A stretch of DNA of 64,000 nucleotides, taken from contig CAUJLY010000004.1 of the NCBI GenBank assembly GCA_963281155.1, positions 4,464,001 through 4,528,000 on the forward strand, written 5' to 3'. The position numbers and the translations under genes were made by a program. Source of the stretch: Rhabditophanes sp. KR3021 (lineage: Eukaryota > Nematoda > Chromadorea > Rhabditida > Alloionematidae). This document shows, piece by piece, positions 23,730 to 34,629 of this stretch. The notes under the pieces are model-generated. The model saw only the letters and a list, made by a program, of their open reading frames with translations. It was not told the origin of the DNA and did no database searches. Every line of letters starts with the position of its first letter. Position 1 is the first letter of the stretch.

Positions 23730-24875
23730 ATTCAGCAAAGTAATTCAATAACTTTGTTATCTAAAATAATTAAATTTTCCGCTTTTGTAAGCCTAACGAA
23801 TAGCCTACGGGTAAGAAAGCATGACCGATAAACAGATAGTTTCACATAGACTTTTTACTTTGTGTAGTGAGGATGTGATTATATCATCGAGTTTTATTAA
23901 TTAAATCATTTTGTAATGTGTTAAACTTTTTTATAAGTAATGACTGAACATCTTTTAAGTGTTTTCATAACAAAATTTTCAAAACATGCAAAAAATTAGA
24001 TATAAACCCCTTCTAGTATATTTGTTTTGACATACATACTATTGTTACATTACATTTATCATTTATACACAAAAAAGCATGTATAAATATGGAATAGAGC
24101 TAACTTAAAAAAGATTAAAAGATTCAAAATCTTTTTTTAAAACATGGCTTTTGAGATATTGTCATCTAAGAATATATTCAGTTATAAATAGAAACTTATT
24201 TAGATCAAACAATTTTCATAATTTGACAACTTATGATATAATTCGAACATACAACTTTAAATAGAAAAGTCTACATAAAGTCCATCCGTCAAAAGATAAC
24301 ACAAATAAAAGGAAATCAAGAAAGTGAATTCAAACAATAATTAAGCTTCAATCAACTTCAGAACAAGATTTATTCAAAACAAAAGTTTATATGCTGAGCA
24401 TCTGAAAAAGCTGCAGTATAACGATAGATCAAAATAATTTTTTGAGCAAATCGAACGACATATCGAAATATATGTTTGGATCTTGTGAGAGGCAATGATA
24501 AAGCTGATTTTATGCATTTATTTCAACAAAATCCTCCAAGTCTCTTATAAAACTCTTTTACAAATATGGAATCTCAGTGCAACCCTGTTATTTCAAGTAT
24601 ATCTTTATTTATTAGGTATATGGACATTTAACGACTTTAAATGTATCTGAGTGTTCGTTCCTTGAATGGCCTTTAAATACAAGCGGTTTAAAATTGAGCA
24701 AACTGATGTTTTTTAAGATTAAACATATATAATTGTTTAAATAAAACTGTATGCGAATTACCAACAACGTGTGGTTAACAAAGATTACATTAGCTAGAAA
24801 CAATATTTTTAAATAAAAATTGCTGTTACTCCTCTAGGCTTACATTTATTTTCTTAAATTAAGTTACTACTAACT
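23730..24875. other. Intergenic, AT-rich, no gene seen
   Basis: Divergent spacer between the secreted-protein genes (-) and the coiled-coil gene (+). It must hold both promoters. Nothing recognisable in either strand. Confidence 0.4.
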
Positions 24876-25448
24876 ATGGATGAATCGGATACAAATAGTC
24901 AAAGAATTGTGGAATACAAAAGTTGTACGCCATTTAATGGTCAAGAGGCTGAAATTAGACAAGAGGATCCACCAAAACTTCTTTTTAAAGATGATGTGCT
25001 TTTCCCAGAGTATGAAATTACAACATGGGATAAAAATGTGAGTACAAAAATTGACTCGGATCCTTTGCCATTAAATTTACTTCCAATACCGCGAAAATGA
25101 ATATGTTTGAAGGGTTATCCAACCGAGAAAAATAGAGAAAGTACTGGAGCAATATAAAAACCAATCACTGAAAAAAGATCAGTTAAATGATATTGTCTCT
25201 GATAAAAGAGCTGCGATGTTTGAGTCTATACAAGCGTTTGTTGTGAGCGTGATCTTTATTGTAACGCATAGTATCAAAAGGAAGCAGAAGTCGACGAGCT
25301 TCACCAATCACTGCTGGAAGTTCAAGGGACAACTGCTCAGTTTCAGAGAGAGTTTTTGATTCTCAAACGTCGTTTGAATCCATACGGAAAGCAAGAAAAT
25401 GATCTTTTTGAAGATGGTTTCATACAAAATCAAAAAAGTTCCTATTAA
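24876..25448 (+). CDS. Small coiled-coil protein, unknown family, 147 aa
   Basis: Three exons, 24876-25037, 25138-25242 and 25272-25448, all joined in phase 0 by short GT-AG introns (100 and 29 bases; the second is very short, at the lower limit seen in animals). The N-terminal third is acidic (DESDTN, QEAEIRQEDPPK, FPEYEIT). From about residue 55 the protein is heptad-rich (KVLEQYKNQSLKK, QLNDIVSDKRAAMFESI, EVDELHQSLLEVQ, QFQREFLILKRRL), predicting a coiled coil of about 70 residues. No catalytic motif. It starts a tight run of four same-strand genes ending in RER1. I do not recognise an orthologue. Confidence 0.65.
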
Positions 25449-25767
25449 ATCGATCTAGAACACAAAAAAGAACCTGAAATCCGCAACCAGAAGACTGATA
25501 TAGAAAACGATTACAATCGAAAATTTTCTTGAGTATATGCAATATAGTATTACTCTTTAAACGTTTTCAATTTTTTATATTGTATTTACTTGATTTAAAA
25601 ACATCATCTTTTACTATGCAATATTGATCGTTCCATATTATAAATCATATTCTATAAACCTTGCTCTAAGTTCGCTTAATCGATTAAATTGTTGAACGTA
25701 ACACTAATTCATCTCATTATTACACTTTACTAGGTACAAAGTTACGCTGTCATTTATTCAAACTATT

Positions 25768-26525
25768 ATGGAGTAAGTTAACGAATATTTATAGACCGCA
25801 ATGTTTTGATGTATTGTTTTTAGGATTGAGGATTACAACGGAAACGAAACCTGTGCAAATGAAATGGGTGTAAACGAAACCGATGGATTCGACACATTTT
25901 TCTCAAATTGTGAAGGTTCCTTTTTGTCAAAGCTATCATCAAATGTAGTCTCAAAATTGTCAACAAATATAATCAAACTTGTTGATTTGCCATTAAAATT
26001 TTTTCAAAGATTCCTACTTTCTCTCATATTCTTCATCCAAATATGCCGAAATGACTTTGGTTGTACGGAAGAAAAAAGCGATGTAAGTTTAAAAGGATGA
26101 TATCTTTAATAACACCATTGTAGGGAATCATCTCAACAGTGTTGCAATTCATCAATAACCTTTACAGAGTATTTTGGGAATTAAGATGCACCTACTCTCG
26201 TTTTCTTGATCAATCTTATGTACCGGAACCCGCTATTACCACACCTATATTAGCCAACTCCTCACAATTCGGTAAAAAACAAATTAATCGGGATAACTTT
26301 CTCGATCAATCTGCGATATCATCAATGAGTGCTGATACCATCATCCGTGATTTGCTCCGAACAACAATAACTATTAATCGGACTGAAACTTTGCGATCAA
26401 ATTGTTTAGACTTTTTGTGTAAAAATGAAGTGCCTGATGACAAAGCGCTATTTGATTTGACAGCGAACCTTCTCAATGACTCTGTTTCCTCAGATAATTT
26501 ATTTGATAGTAGACATTTTTCATAA
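25768..26525 (+). CDS. Unknown protein with a central hydrophobic segment, 221 aa
   Basis: Exons 25768-25772 (ATG plus two bases), 25824-26082 and 26124-26525 join in frame (222 codons). The five-base first coding exon has a good GTAAGT donor. The N-terminal part is acidic with NxT/S sequons (NGNETC, VNETDG). A hydrophobic or amphipathic stretch follows, LKFFQRFLLSLIFFIQIC at about residues 65-82, then after the last intron LQFINNLYRVFWELRCTYSRFL. The C-terminal half is polar. It could be a peripheral or single-pass membrane protein. No family recognised. It lies 319 bases after the coiled-coil gene and 262 before RER1 on the same strand. Confidence 0.6.
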
Positions 26526-26787
26526 ATTTAAAACGTTTTATCCAATAAATAATATGATTTATCTTATATTCTTACAAATGTTTTAATTTTATGTTTTGTA
26601 TATTAACAAAAGAGGCCTCATTATTTATTAATTCACTGTATTTTATAATTTGCATAGTATGACAAATATATAATGTCCAATTTATTTAAAGCCCTGCATT
26701 TAATCATTCTCTTTAGAAAATGTTTTATTTGGAACGGGGTGCTTTAATAATTGCATTTTATTTTAGAACTGATTTTTCAATTTTACA

Positions 26788-27504
26788 ATGGATTATAATG
26801 CTAATGACTTTGAAGTTCACCAAAAGCCATCCTTTATCGCAAACGTTGGAAGTACTATTTATTTTGTAAGATAAAAAGCCCTTTTCTAATGTATTTTTTA
26901 GAGATATAAATACTACCTTGATTGTTCTACACCGTATGTCTTGGGAAGATGGGTCGTTGCATTGTTTCTAAGCGTAATTTTCTGCTCCAGAATGCTTATT
27001 TTTCAAGTAAGCTCCCTAATTTTGCTGACTGTAATAACTTAAATATATTATTATTTAGAGTCACTTCCTAATTTGTTATGCCTTGTTTATTCACTACTTG
27101 TTCAATTTTTGCGCTTTTTTGACTCCACTCTCAATTTATGAAAATGATTTAGACTCTGAAGGTGAACATAATATATTTGTACCTAATTAAATAATGTCCA
27201 TATTACTTTAGAGCAAAACGTCAGCCTACCAACAAAAAACAACGATGAGTTTCGTCCTTTTATTCGTCGCTTACCTGAATTCAAATTTTGGCTAAGTCAT
27301 GTAAAGACGTCTCTTGTCGCAGTTTTCCTTACATTTTTTGACTTCTTTAATGTAGAAGTGTTTTGGCCTGTTTTGGTCATTTATTTCGTTTTTACCTCGA
27401 TCTTGTCTTTTAAAAGACAGATCCGTCATATGATACGACACAAATATATTCCTTTCAATTTTAACAAGCCAAATCATAGCCTAAACAAGCCTCTGCTTAG
27501 ATAA
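26788..27504 (+). CDS. rer1: RER1, Golgi-to-ER retrieval receptor, 192 aa
   Basis: Exons 26788-26865, 26902-27006, 27059-27161 and 27212-27504 join in frame. RER1 is a four-helix membrane protein of the early Golgi that returns ER-resident and unassembled membrane proteins in COPI vesicles. Family signatures: YKYYLDCSTPYVLGRWVVAL near the first helix; LPTKNNDEFRPFIRRLPEFKFW, almost invariant in RER1; FFDFFNVEVFWPVLVIYF in the third and fourth helices; and the basic tail KRQIRHMIRHKYIPF. Length matches the usual 190-200 residues. The N-terminal 26 residues are divergent. An acceptor-like TTTTAG occurs 23 bases before the ATG. It is followed only 24 bases later by another ORF on the same strand. 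Confidence 0.96.
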
Positions 27505-27528
27505 TTAGTTGATACTGTTTTTAAAAAT

Positions 27529-27888
27529 ATGGAATATAGTATTGTAGCAAACTCCAATAAAATTCTTTATAATCACAAATTGTTCTCTCTACTCCATTTA
27601 AATTCAACGTCCAATCCACAAGCAATAATTCCTGAGTCTGAAGCACTCCAATATAAATTTGTCAAGGAAGGTAAAAAATATCGTTTACATGCATATATTT
27701 ATGCCCCTTTTTCTAATGGTAAGGAAAAAGAATTGCGTCTTAGTGAATATTACTTTTACATTTCGGAAAATCACTGCAATATTCATCAAGAACCTAGAAT
27801 TTATCTAAAATCTCCTGCAAATATGCAAAAGCCTAAATACACTTCTCTATTTAATCACGCAAAGACCAAATATGAAATTTTTGCTTAA
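27529..27888 (+). CDS. Small hypothetical protein, 119 aa
   Basis: A single uninterrupted frame that starts 24 bases after the RER1 stop and has non-random composition (ESEALQYKFVKEGKKYRLHAY, then APFSNGKEKELRLSEYYFY). It is basic, lacks a signal peptide or membrane segment, and contains alternating hydrophobic stretches suggesting beta structure. No family recognised. The gap to RER1 is too small for a promoter, so if expressed it is probably downstream in the same transcript, or it is part of the RER1 3' UTR. No good acceptor lies between RER1 and this ATG, which weakens the trans-splicing explanation. Confidence 0.5.
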   Translation: MEYSIVANSNKILYNHKLFSLLHLNSTSNPQAIIPESEALQYKFVKEGKKYRLHAYIYAPFSNGKEKELRLSEYYFYISENHCNIHQEPRIYLKSPANMQKPKYTSLFNHAKTKYEIFA

Positions 27889-28520
27889 AATAAATTATCC
27901 ATATTATCTATATTATCAATTACCACGGTTTCCAATTTTCCCAAATTGTTGATAGTAAAAGAAGAATGACTATTGTACTGGCTTAGTGTCTTAATCATAC
28001 TAACACCAAATTAAATAAACACAAATGTAATATAGATCTTTAATAACATAAAATAGGATGGTTGAAAATTGGCAAATACCTTGTATAAAGCGTAATTCCT
28101 AGCAAAATATAAATAATGCCAACTTAAAAGACTATGAGGGTAATAGTCCTCGTCTTAGAATATATAATGCAATCATATATTCACTTGCTAATGATACTGA
28201 TAGTAAGCAAAATTTAAAATTATAACTGATATCGATATATATAAATGATATTGAATGTCTTTCAAAAAGAAGAACTTCTGGAACAAATAAATAATCAAGC
28301 TAACTCCCTGAAAAATATGGTCTCAAAGTATATTTTCATTAAAAAATTATAAATTATATCTAAATTGATATTGCATGCCACAAAATCATGAATGATATTT
28401 TTCCTAAAATTTATAGACCATAATAAATGGTGCAGATACCAACATCAATGAAACGGAAACCCTGATCAATTATTTATTGCCTATTGATCGATTAAATATG
28501 TATAAATATATATAAATATT
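27889..28520. other. Convergent intergenic spacer
   Basis: AT-rich 3' sequences of the RER1 cluster (+) and BROX (-) meet here. No coding region recognised. Confidence 0.4.
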
Positions 28521-29928
28521 TTATGAAATAGTGCATCCGGACTTATTGTTACGGTCTTTTTCTGTTGAATAAAGGGTTACTTCATCAACGACTTTAAGTT
28601 TTTTAGAACTCTTCTTGATCTTGGCAAAATCTGGCATCTTCGCTTTGGTTATATCAAATGACTTGTAACTAGCATCGTTCCATATCTCACTGTCCAAAGG
28701 CAATTCATAAGGCTCTGCTTTTGCTGCAAGCGGAGATGAATCAGCAAAACTTGGAATTTGATCTTTAGCAGGAACAGGTTGGTGATAGATAAATCCATTC
28801 TCACGTTCTGCCTTTTCAAGATGTCTTTTCAGAATCGGAACCATTTTCCTAAAGAACAAATGGTTTTTTATCTTGGCAATAATACCAACACCACTGGCAA
28901 TCGGATATTTATCGCATAGGTCGGCAGCGTTGTCATAATGTGTAATTGCCACCTTGCAGCAGGCGATTGCAACTCCACACTTATCTTCTGCCAAACATTT
29001 TTCTGCTAGAAAAGCATATGCATAAATTGTATAGATCTCTTCCTTGATTTTGAAATAATGATTCCATTTACCGAAAATGTTCTTAGGTAGCTTTTCGATC
29101 AATGCGGCTAAAAATAAATGTAATACAATTTATGGGATCACCAAACTTACAACAGTTAGCGAACACTTTGGCTGTACTGTAGGATAAATTTGCAATAAGT
29201 TCGGCTTTATGCTTGTCCTCGATTGCTTTTCCCATAACAATTTCCTGTGCCTCTCCAAGACATTGTTGCTTGTAAACTTCGAGAATATTGTTATCCAAAT
29301 CACAGTATGGGATATCTGTTCCAGTAGTTCCATTAACCTTTTCGGTGTATGATTGTGCATACTCAAACAAACCAGCTGCTTTTCTTAAGCTTTTAAAAAT
29401 AATCTTACATTCTTCTTCGTTCATATCTTCCTTTTGGCTGAGATACGCAGAATGCTTCATTAAATACAATGCCATGTTGACACACATCGAAAGAATCTCG
29501 AACCAAGCATCAGCAACCGAGCTAAAATATTGGATGTTTGTTATCAGATAAATACAAATTAAAAATACTTACAAAGCTTCTGTTCCGAGCATAGTATGAC
29601 CCCAGGTAAACTTGACAAGATGTCTCAGTTTACTGTCTTTTTTCTTGGTTTCATCAGTGGGTTCAACGACAAAACCATACATGCACTTCATGTATTTGTC
29701 AAAATCATTTTCTACCTCACCACAGTTATTCGAGGCATTCCGTAATTTTTCTAAAAATTGGTCTCTTCTCAATCTCAATTCACTAAAATTGATTTGAAGA
29801 TAAGACAAAACTTTTGTAACTCACCCGCACAGTTTACTTGCTGAATCAGTCGTCAAAACATCCTGCAGTCCGTCAAATTTAATAAACAAACTTGGCTTCA
29901 AAGGATGACGATGGAACCAATGTGTCAT
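28521..29928 (-). CDS. brox: BROX, BRO1-domain protein with C-terminal CAAX box, 423 aa
   Basis: Four exons in transcription order: 29825-29928, 29573-29782, 29151-29521, 28521-29107, all in phase (424 codons). The protein starts MTHWFHRHPLKPS, matching the conserved BROX N-terminus, and ends SGCTIS, a CAAX box for farnesylation. The BRO1 domain fills residues 1 to about 370; recognisable blocks include YAYAFLAEKCLAEDKCGVAI and HLEKAERENGFIYHQPVP. BROX binds the C-terminal helix of CHMP4 (ESCRT-III) and, once farnesylated, acts at membranes including the nuclear envelope (known for the human protein). An acceptor-like TTGTTTAG lies about 15 bases before the ATG. VTA1, another ESCRT-III partner, lies 246 bases upstream on the same strand. 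Confidence 0.95.
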
Positions 29929-30174
29929 TTTAAGTAATGACTAAACAACCGAAAAATAACTTACAACTGGAATCTAATCACAAAATATGATAGAAAGAAT
30001 ATGAGTCATAAGCACTATCGTGTGATAGCGAATGTCAAAGAGTCCCAAAAAGAAAATCTATTTTGAAAAGATATTATTGTTACTATGCAAAAGATAAGAG
30101 TGTTAGAGATAAAAATATTTATCATCATTATTTATATGCAAAAATAGGTATACAAAAGAGAACATCCATGCATT

Positions 30175-31079
30175 TTACTTTTGGAGGATGTTTAGAGCCT
30201 TTGACAAATTGGATATTGCCGTTTGTTTATCCTCGTAATCCAAAGCAGACATGGCAAACTTAATCAACTTTTTGACCTCACTATAATCTAATAGATCGCT
30301 GTCTTTATTGTATGAACCGCTGGAAATACTTGGCGAAGAATTATTTCCAAACGATTGTTGTCCCATTTGAAGATTCTGTGGTTCTTGGCGGGTAGGAACA
30401 AATGGAGGTTGGCTAAAGGTTGAAGCAGGAGGTGCACTGGGTTTATTATCAAAAGAAAGTAATTCCCTTTCAAATTCATCCATCTCATTATTAGTAAGCC
30501 CATCATTATTTGGAGGTGCCTCAACTGGGATGCCATTCTTTATGCAATTATTGATATGGGTGGCTCTCCACTTTGCATATTTTCTGGCAGATGCCATTGC
30601 TTCATCCAGCTCGCCGAATTGCGACATCACGTCAAACAAAAGCCCGGCGGTGTAAAAACTTTTGACTGTATTCCTATCAGTATTGCCAATCTTATCTTGT
30701 TCATTGGCATATTCAAAGATTTTATAAGTAACTTCTTCCATATGTGATTGCCCAGCAACTTGGTGAATGATAGTGTCTACAGATGCAAAGTCAATTTTCA
30801 TCTAAATAAATGCCTTGATATAAACAGCCTATGCCAAAACTTACTCTTTCTAGAGTTGATAGCATGATTCCCAAAAACTTGTCCCCGTCATTGGATTTAG
30901 GACATCTAATGCCTTTATAAAATAGATTTATTTTTAACTTCCTTAACAATTAATTTACCTTGTTGAACGGAATACATGATACACCAGTAATACACAGTTG
31001 GATCTCTTTGGACATATTCTTTTGATAATTTAATGATTGGACCGATAGGTTTCAAAGCTTGAGGAACAATTGCGGACAT
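30175..31079 (-). CDS. vta1: VTA1/LIP5 homologue, VPS4 cofactor, 271 aa
   Basis: Exons in transcription order: 30959-31079, 30845-30912, 30175-30801 (272 codons in phase). VTA1 stimulates the VPS4 ATPase that disassembles ESCRT-III during multivesicular-body formation. The N-terminal MIT pair is visible: KLSKEYVQRDPTVYYWCIMY, then GDKFLGIMLSTLER, then VTYKIFEYANEQDKIGN and TVKSFYTAGLLFDVMSQFGEL, followed by ARKYAKWRATHINNCIKNG, a signature of the family. A Pro/Ser/Gln-rich linker leads to the C-terminal dimerisation helix pair (LIKFAMSALDYEDKQTAI, then LSKALNIL). Human VTA1 has 307 residues; the difference is in the linker. An in-frame GTG further upstream is not needed. Confidence 0.95.
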
Positions 31080-31369
31080 TTTAAAATAATTGAACGCAAG
31101 TAAAAGTGAATCATACAATTGTTCTAATCATCTAATGTTGTTATTCCAACCTCTTATCCCAAAACGAAAGACTGCAAACAAACAATTTGAAAAAAGTTAT
31201 AAAAGAGTATATAGTTAATATGTGCACTAAACAATCACTATAATAATTTTATTTATATATTTGTATCAGTAAAAATGTCATAAATAAATGCTATAAAATG
31301 CGCTAGGCCATCGAATTGGACTTCAATTGAACAAATTAACTTGACTTTAGTTGAATTGACATGTCCTTA

Positions 31370-32653
31370 TCAAAATTGTAAAAAATCCAAATCACTGCAA
31401 ATATCAGTTGATTTATTGGGATTACCATTAGAATCACTTTTGACTGTTGATCCATTTCCTAACAAATCGCTGAATTCAATGTTTGGTGCTGACAATACCG
31501 GTTTGTTAAAAGGATCCTTGAAAGGATCAAACGCACTTGTAATAACTTTGGGGGTTTCGAATTTATTTGAAGCATATTTGGTATTGACTACTGGTGAAGT
31601 ATTGCCGCCAAAACAGACTAAATCAGCAAAAGGGTCATATCTTGTAGGGGCTTGCTTTACTGGCAGTCTAATCTCATTTTGACAATGAGTAGGGCGACTC
31701 ATGAAAGAGCTAAAATTTTGCCCTGTAGCACCACCATTCATTCCAAAGTTCTGAATGTGATTATTCATTCCCAAATGTTGTAAGTGATTATTCGTCCCCA
31801 CATTTTGAATGTGATTATTCATCCCTAGATTTTGACTTGGAGTAATTGGGAGATTAAACAAGGGCAAAATATCATTAGACTTTGCATTTATTGTTTTATC
31901 ACTGTTACCAGGAGGTGGTGGAATCGATGTAATAATATTGGAATTGATAGTATCCAAATTAATATTGTTGGAATTAATAGTTTTCGAATTGAACTCAGGT
32001 GCAGTTGCAAAATCACTTAGCATATCATCCCACGATGTATTTGAAGTAGCTTTACTAGATTGAATTGTGGAGTCCGAGAAATCAATTAAGCAAACATCCT
32101 CTTTGATATGTTTCGTGTTCATTGTTTTGGGAGAAACCTGTTGAACACCATTTGGAATTTCAGACAATGATTGGGCCACAGCAAGATCTTTTGCTTCTTC
32201 GTTGATTCCTTTCCAGTTTTTGAGAGTATACTTCTTATGTTCGTACTTTTGACGGATAAATACTTCTAATGCAGCATCATTTTGGGATCTAATGTAATTA
32301 TCAGAAAGAGTAGCTTCATAGACGGTTTTTCCCTTTGAGTTTCCCATTGCTAACATATTTTGAACTTGTTCGGCCGTCCATTTATCCAAGTTTATGCTCT
32401 TGACCTTCGAAATATGAACGCCAAGATTTCTGTGGATACCCGCACAACGAATGCACAAAAATACACCTAAATTCCAAGACGCCCAACGTGGCTGTTTCCT
32501 TGAGCAATCAGCACAATACTTATTTTCTTCATCCTGAAGTAATTTCGCAAAGACAGCTATAAAATAATGATTATTTAATAGATAGGCGTTAAATTTACAT
32601 TGAAACTTCTCTTGTTCGAGTTCAGCAGCAGTCTTGGTACTTCTTTTATTCAT
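31370..32653 (-). CDS. SMAP1/2-type Arf GTPase-activating protein, 413 aa
   Basis: Exons 32599-32653 and 31370-32556 join in phase. The ArfGAP domain spans about residues 20-140 and has the C-x2-C-x16-C-x2-C zinc finger (CADC to CIRC), the catalytic arginine in [13 protein letters not shown], and [18 protein letters not shown] proteins promote GTP hydrolysis on Arf1/Arf6 at clathrin-coated membranes. The C-terminal 250 residues are low-complexity and carry tandem DPF motifs ([12 protein letters not shown]) plus RYDPFADL, known AP-2/adaptor-ear ligands, and FSDLLGNG. An imperfect repeat of the form LGMNNHIQN occurs about three times near residues 275-310. The gene is 290 bases upstream of VTA1 on the same strand. 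Confidence 0.95.
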   Translation of the reverse strand: MNKRSTKTAAELEQEKFQCKFNAYLLNNHYFIAVFAKLLQDEENKYCADCSRKQPRWASWNLGVFLCIRCAGIHRNLGVHISKVKSINLDKWTAEQVQNMLAMGNSKGKTVYEATLSDNYIRSQNDAALEVFIRQKYEHKKYTLKNWKGINEEAKDLAVAQSLSEIPNGVQQVSPKTMNTKHIKEDVCLIDFSDSTIQSSKATSNTSWDDMLSDFATAPEFNSKTINSNNINLDTINSNIITSIPPPPGNSDKTINAKSNDILPLFNLPITPSQNLGMNNHIQNVGTNNHLQHLGMNNHIQNFGMNGGATGQNFSSFMSRPTHCQNEIRLPVKQAPTRYDPFADLVCFGGNTSPVVNTKYASNKFETPKVITSAFDPFKDPFNKPVLSAPNIEFSDLLGNGSTVKSDSNGNPNKSTDICSDLDFLQF

Positions 32654-32831
32654 CCCAAAGAAACGTATTTACTTTCAAAAGTTATTGCAACGTATTAGAA
32701 TAACTGTTCTTCCAACCGATTTTCTCGTAACGATAATCTTAAAACAAAGCTCTGTCTGAGTATAAACAGTTAAATACAATCCAATATATTTGGTGTGTGA
32801 TATTAGCTAATTTGCATTTATTATATTTAAA

Positions 32832-33973
32832 ATGACTAGACATGGCAAGAATTCAGGTAAAATAAGGTTTCTTGGTGGTTACCAAATCCAAAAAACAAAT
32901 ACAAATAACCTCTTTTGGGTCAAACATATTCTTAATCATAAGTTGATTATTTGGGCATTGCAAAATTAATAATAAACTATTTGAGATTTAAATTAAACTC
33001 ATTTAACAATTTATAATACTCTACGTACATTTAGGCAACAGTGGAGTTTATAGCTACAGTGAACGTAGTATTGACAAAAAGCAAAGTGCATATGGTTCTA
33101 AACAACTTCGTCTAGGAAAAGATAGTTTAAATGGATTTGATTGCTGCAATTTAACATTTCAACCGTGCCAGTAAGTCATTATTACGTTAATTGCCATATT
33201 ACTATTTTAGAAATCCCGTTATAACTCCTGAGGGAATTATTTTCGACAAAACAGCTATTACTCTCTATTTCGAGCAACAAATGAAGAAAATAAAAAGAAA
33301 TTTGCAGTTGTATGAAAAGCAAGCCGCTGATGCTGATACTATCAAAAATGAAGATTCTGATAAGAAAACAAGTACTGAACTTTACGAAAAGAGCAAATCG
33401 CTGTCCGAAGAAAAGAGTGGATCCAAATCTAGAAAACGGACTCACGCGGATTCGGATGATGAAACAGAATCAAAGTTTTACAAGAAAGAAGAAGTTAATA
33501 TTAGTAATATTGAAGGCGCAAATAAGACAAAGTTGCCTTCGTTTTGGTGTGCCGAATTAGCCCCTTCTGCTAAGGAAACATCAACGGTTCAGAAACCAAC
33601 GGTCCAAAAGGTGCTTTGTCCTATTACTGGTTCTCCACTTAAATTTAAGCAACTAATGGACGTTAAATTTACATCAATTTCAGATAATAACAAAAAGCAA
33701 CACATAGCGGGAAAGAAAGATAGGTATATGTGCCCAATTTCACATGATGTTTTGACACAGTCAACAAAATGTGTCTATCTAAAAACTTCAGGAAGTGTTA
33801 TCACCAAAGAAGCTTTTGAGAAAACGATAAGAAAAGATATGGTGGACCCAATTAATGGAAAAAAAATCAAGCCTAATGATATCATTGAACTCAAAGGCAG
33901 TGGCTCTGGGTACTCTGGTTCTTCCAGCAATCTACAGGCAATAGTGCATGGTCCAATAATGCAAGCTGGTTAA
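32832..33973 (+). CDS. nosip: NOSIP-type E3 ubiquitin ligase (nitric oxide synthase-interacting protein), 307 aa
   Basis: Exons 32832-32856, 33035-33170 and 33211-33973 join in phase. It begins MTRHGKNSG, the conserved NOSIP start, then YSYSERSIDKKQSAYGSKQL and DCCNLTFQPCQNPVITPEG, the first half of the split U-box. The middle is charged (about residues 80-150). LPSFWCAELAPSAK and VLCPITGSPLKFKQL begin the C-terminal U-box, which includes YMCPISHDVLT and ends with IRKDMVDPINGKKI. The protein is a nuclear/cytoplasmic U-box ligase, also found in spliceosomes. The first exon is only 25 bases long. It is divergently oriented from the SMAP gene; their starts are 179 bases apart, so they share a short promoter region. 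Confidence 0.95.
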
Positions 33974-34629
33974 AAAAGACTGGTTATAACTATATAATTT
34001 GTTTGACTACTCGAATGCACTGCTTCGTAGCGTTACGTTTAATACACTGTTTTTACTTGTGCGGTCTCTTTTTTAAACTTTTTTATATGGGTAAAAAGAT
34101 ATTATTTCATATTTAGCCAATATAAAAGCTTTGATACCTTTATTAAAAGTTATTTTTTTGACTATATTCATAAAGTGATTATTTTTATTTTACAAGGATT
34201 ATTCAAAAGAGATTTACTTTTAAAAGAACTCGTGGCTGCTCATGAATCTGACCAAAATGGGCTGAGAAAAATGTCGGCCATTACCGTTTTTATAGCTCCT
34301 TCCGATGTAGTAGAGATTTAAGCGTTACAATAGATACTTCAAAAGATAAGGGTGAAGACAAACTTCTTTTTTTATTTAATCTATCTACTCTCTGCTCCTC
34401 CATGCATCGATAAAATCAAAGTGTTTTTATGTAAATATGCTTAATTTTTTGTGTTCTTTCCGATGACCATCATCTTTGTCGTACGGAAATTTTTTTTTGA
34501 CCTCAAATCAGAAACAAAAAAATGGTAGTTTGCTATTTGTAATGGAAGATGTAAATCAATAAACATATTTCGCATTTGCACGTAACGCTACTTAATAAAT
34601 TTATCTTTTCACACTTTCTATTTAGTTTA
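33974..34629. other. Intergenic spacer with one unexplained open stretch
   Basis: On the + strand, about 34110-34321 is open in one frame without an ATG near its start and reads LFKRDLLLKELVAAHESDQ, then LRKMSAITVFIAPSDVVEI before a TAA. The composition looks protein-like, not AT-biased noise. It could be an exon fragment or relic. Just before the FMO gene, TTTCTATTTAG (34615-34625) looks like a splice acceptor. Confidence 0.35.

Noticed and set aside
31341..31682. 113-residue plus-strand ORF
   Set aside because: Antisense shadow of the SMAP C-terminal exon, which has clear family motifs on the other strand.
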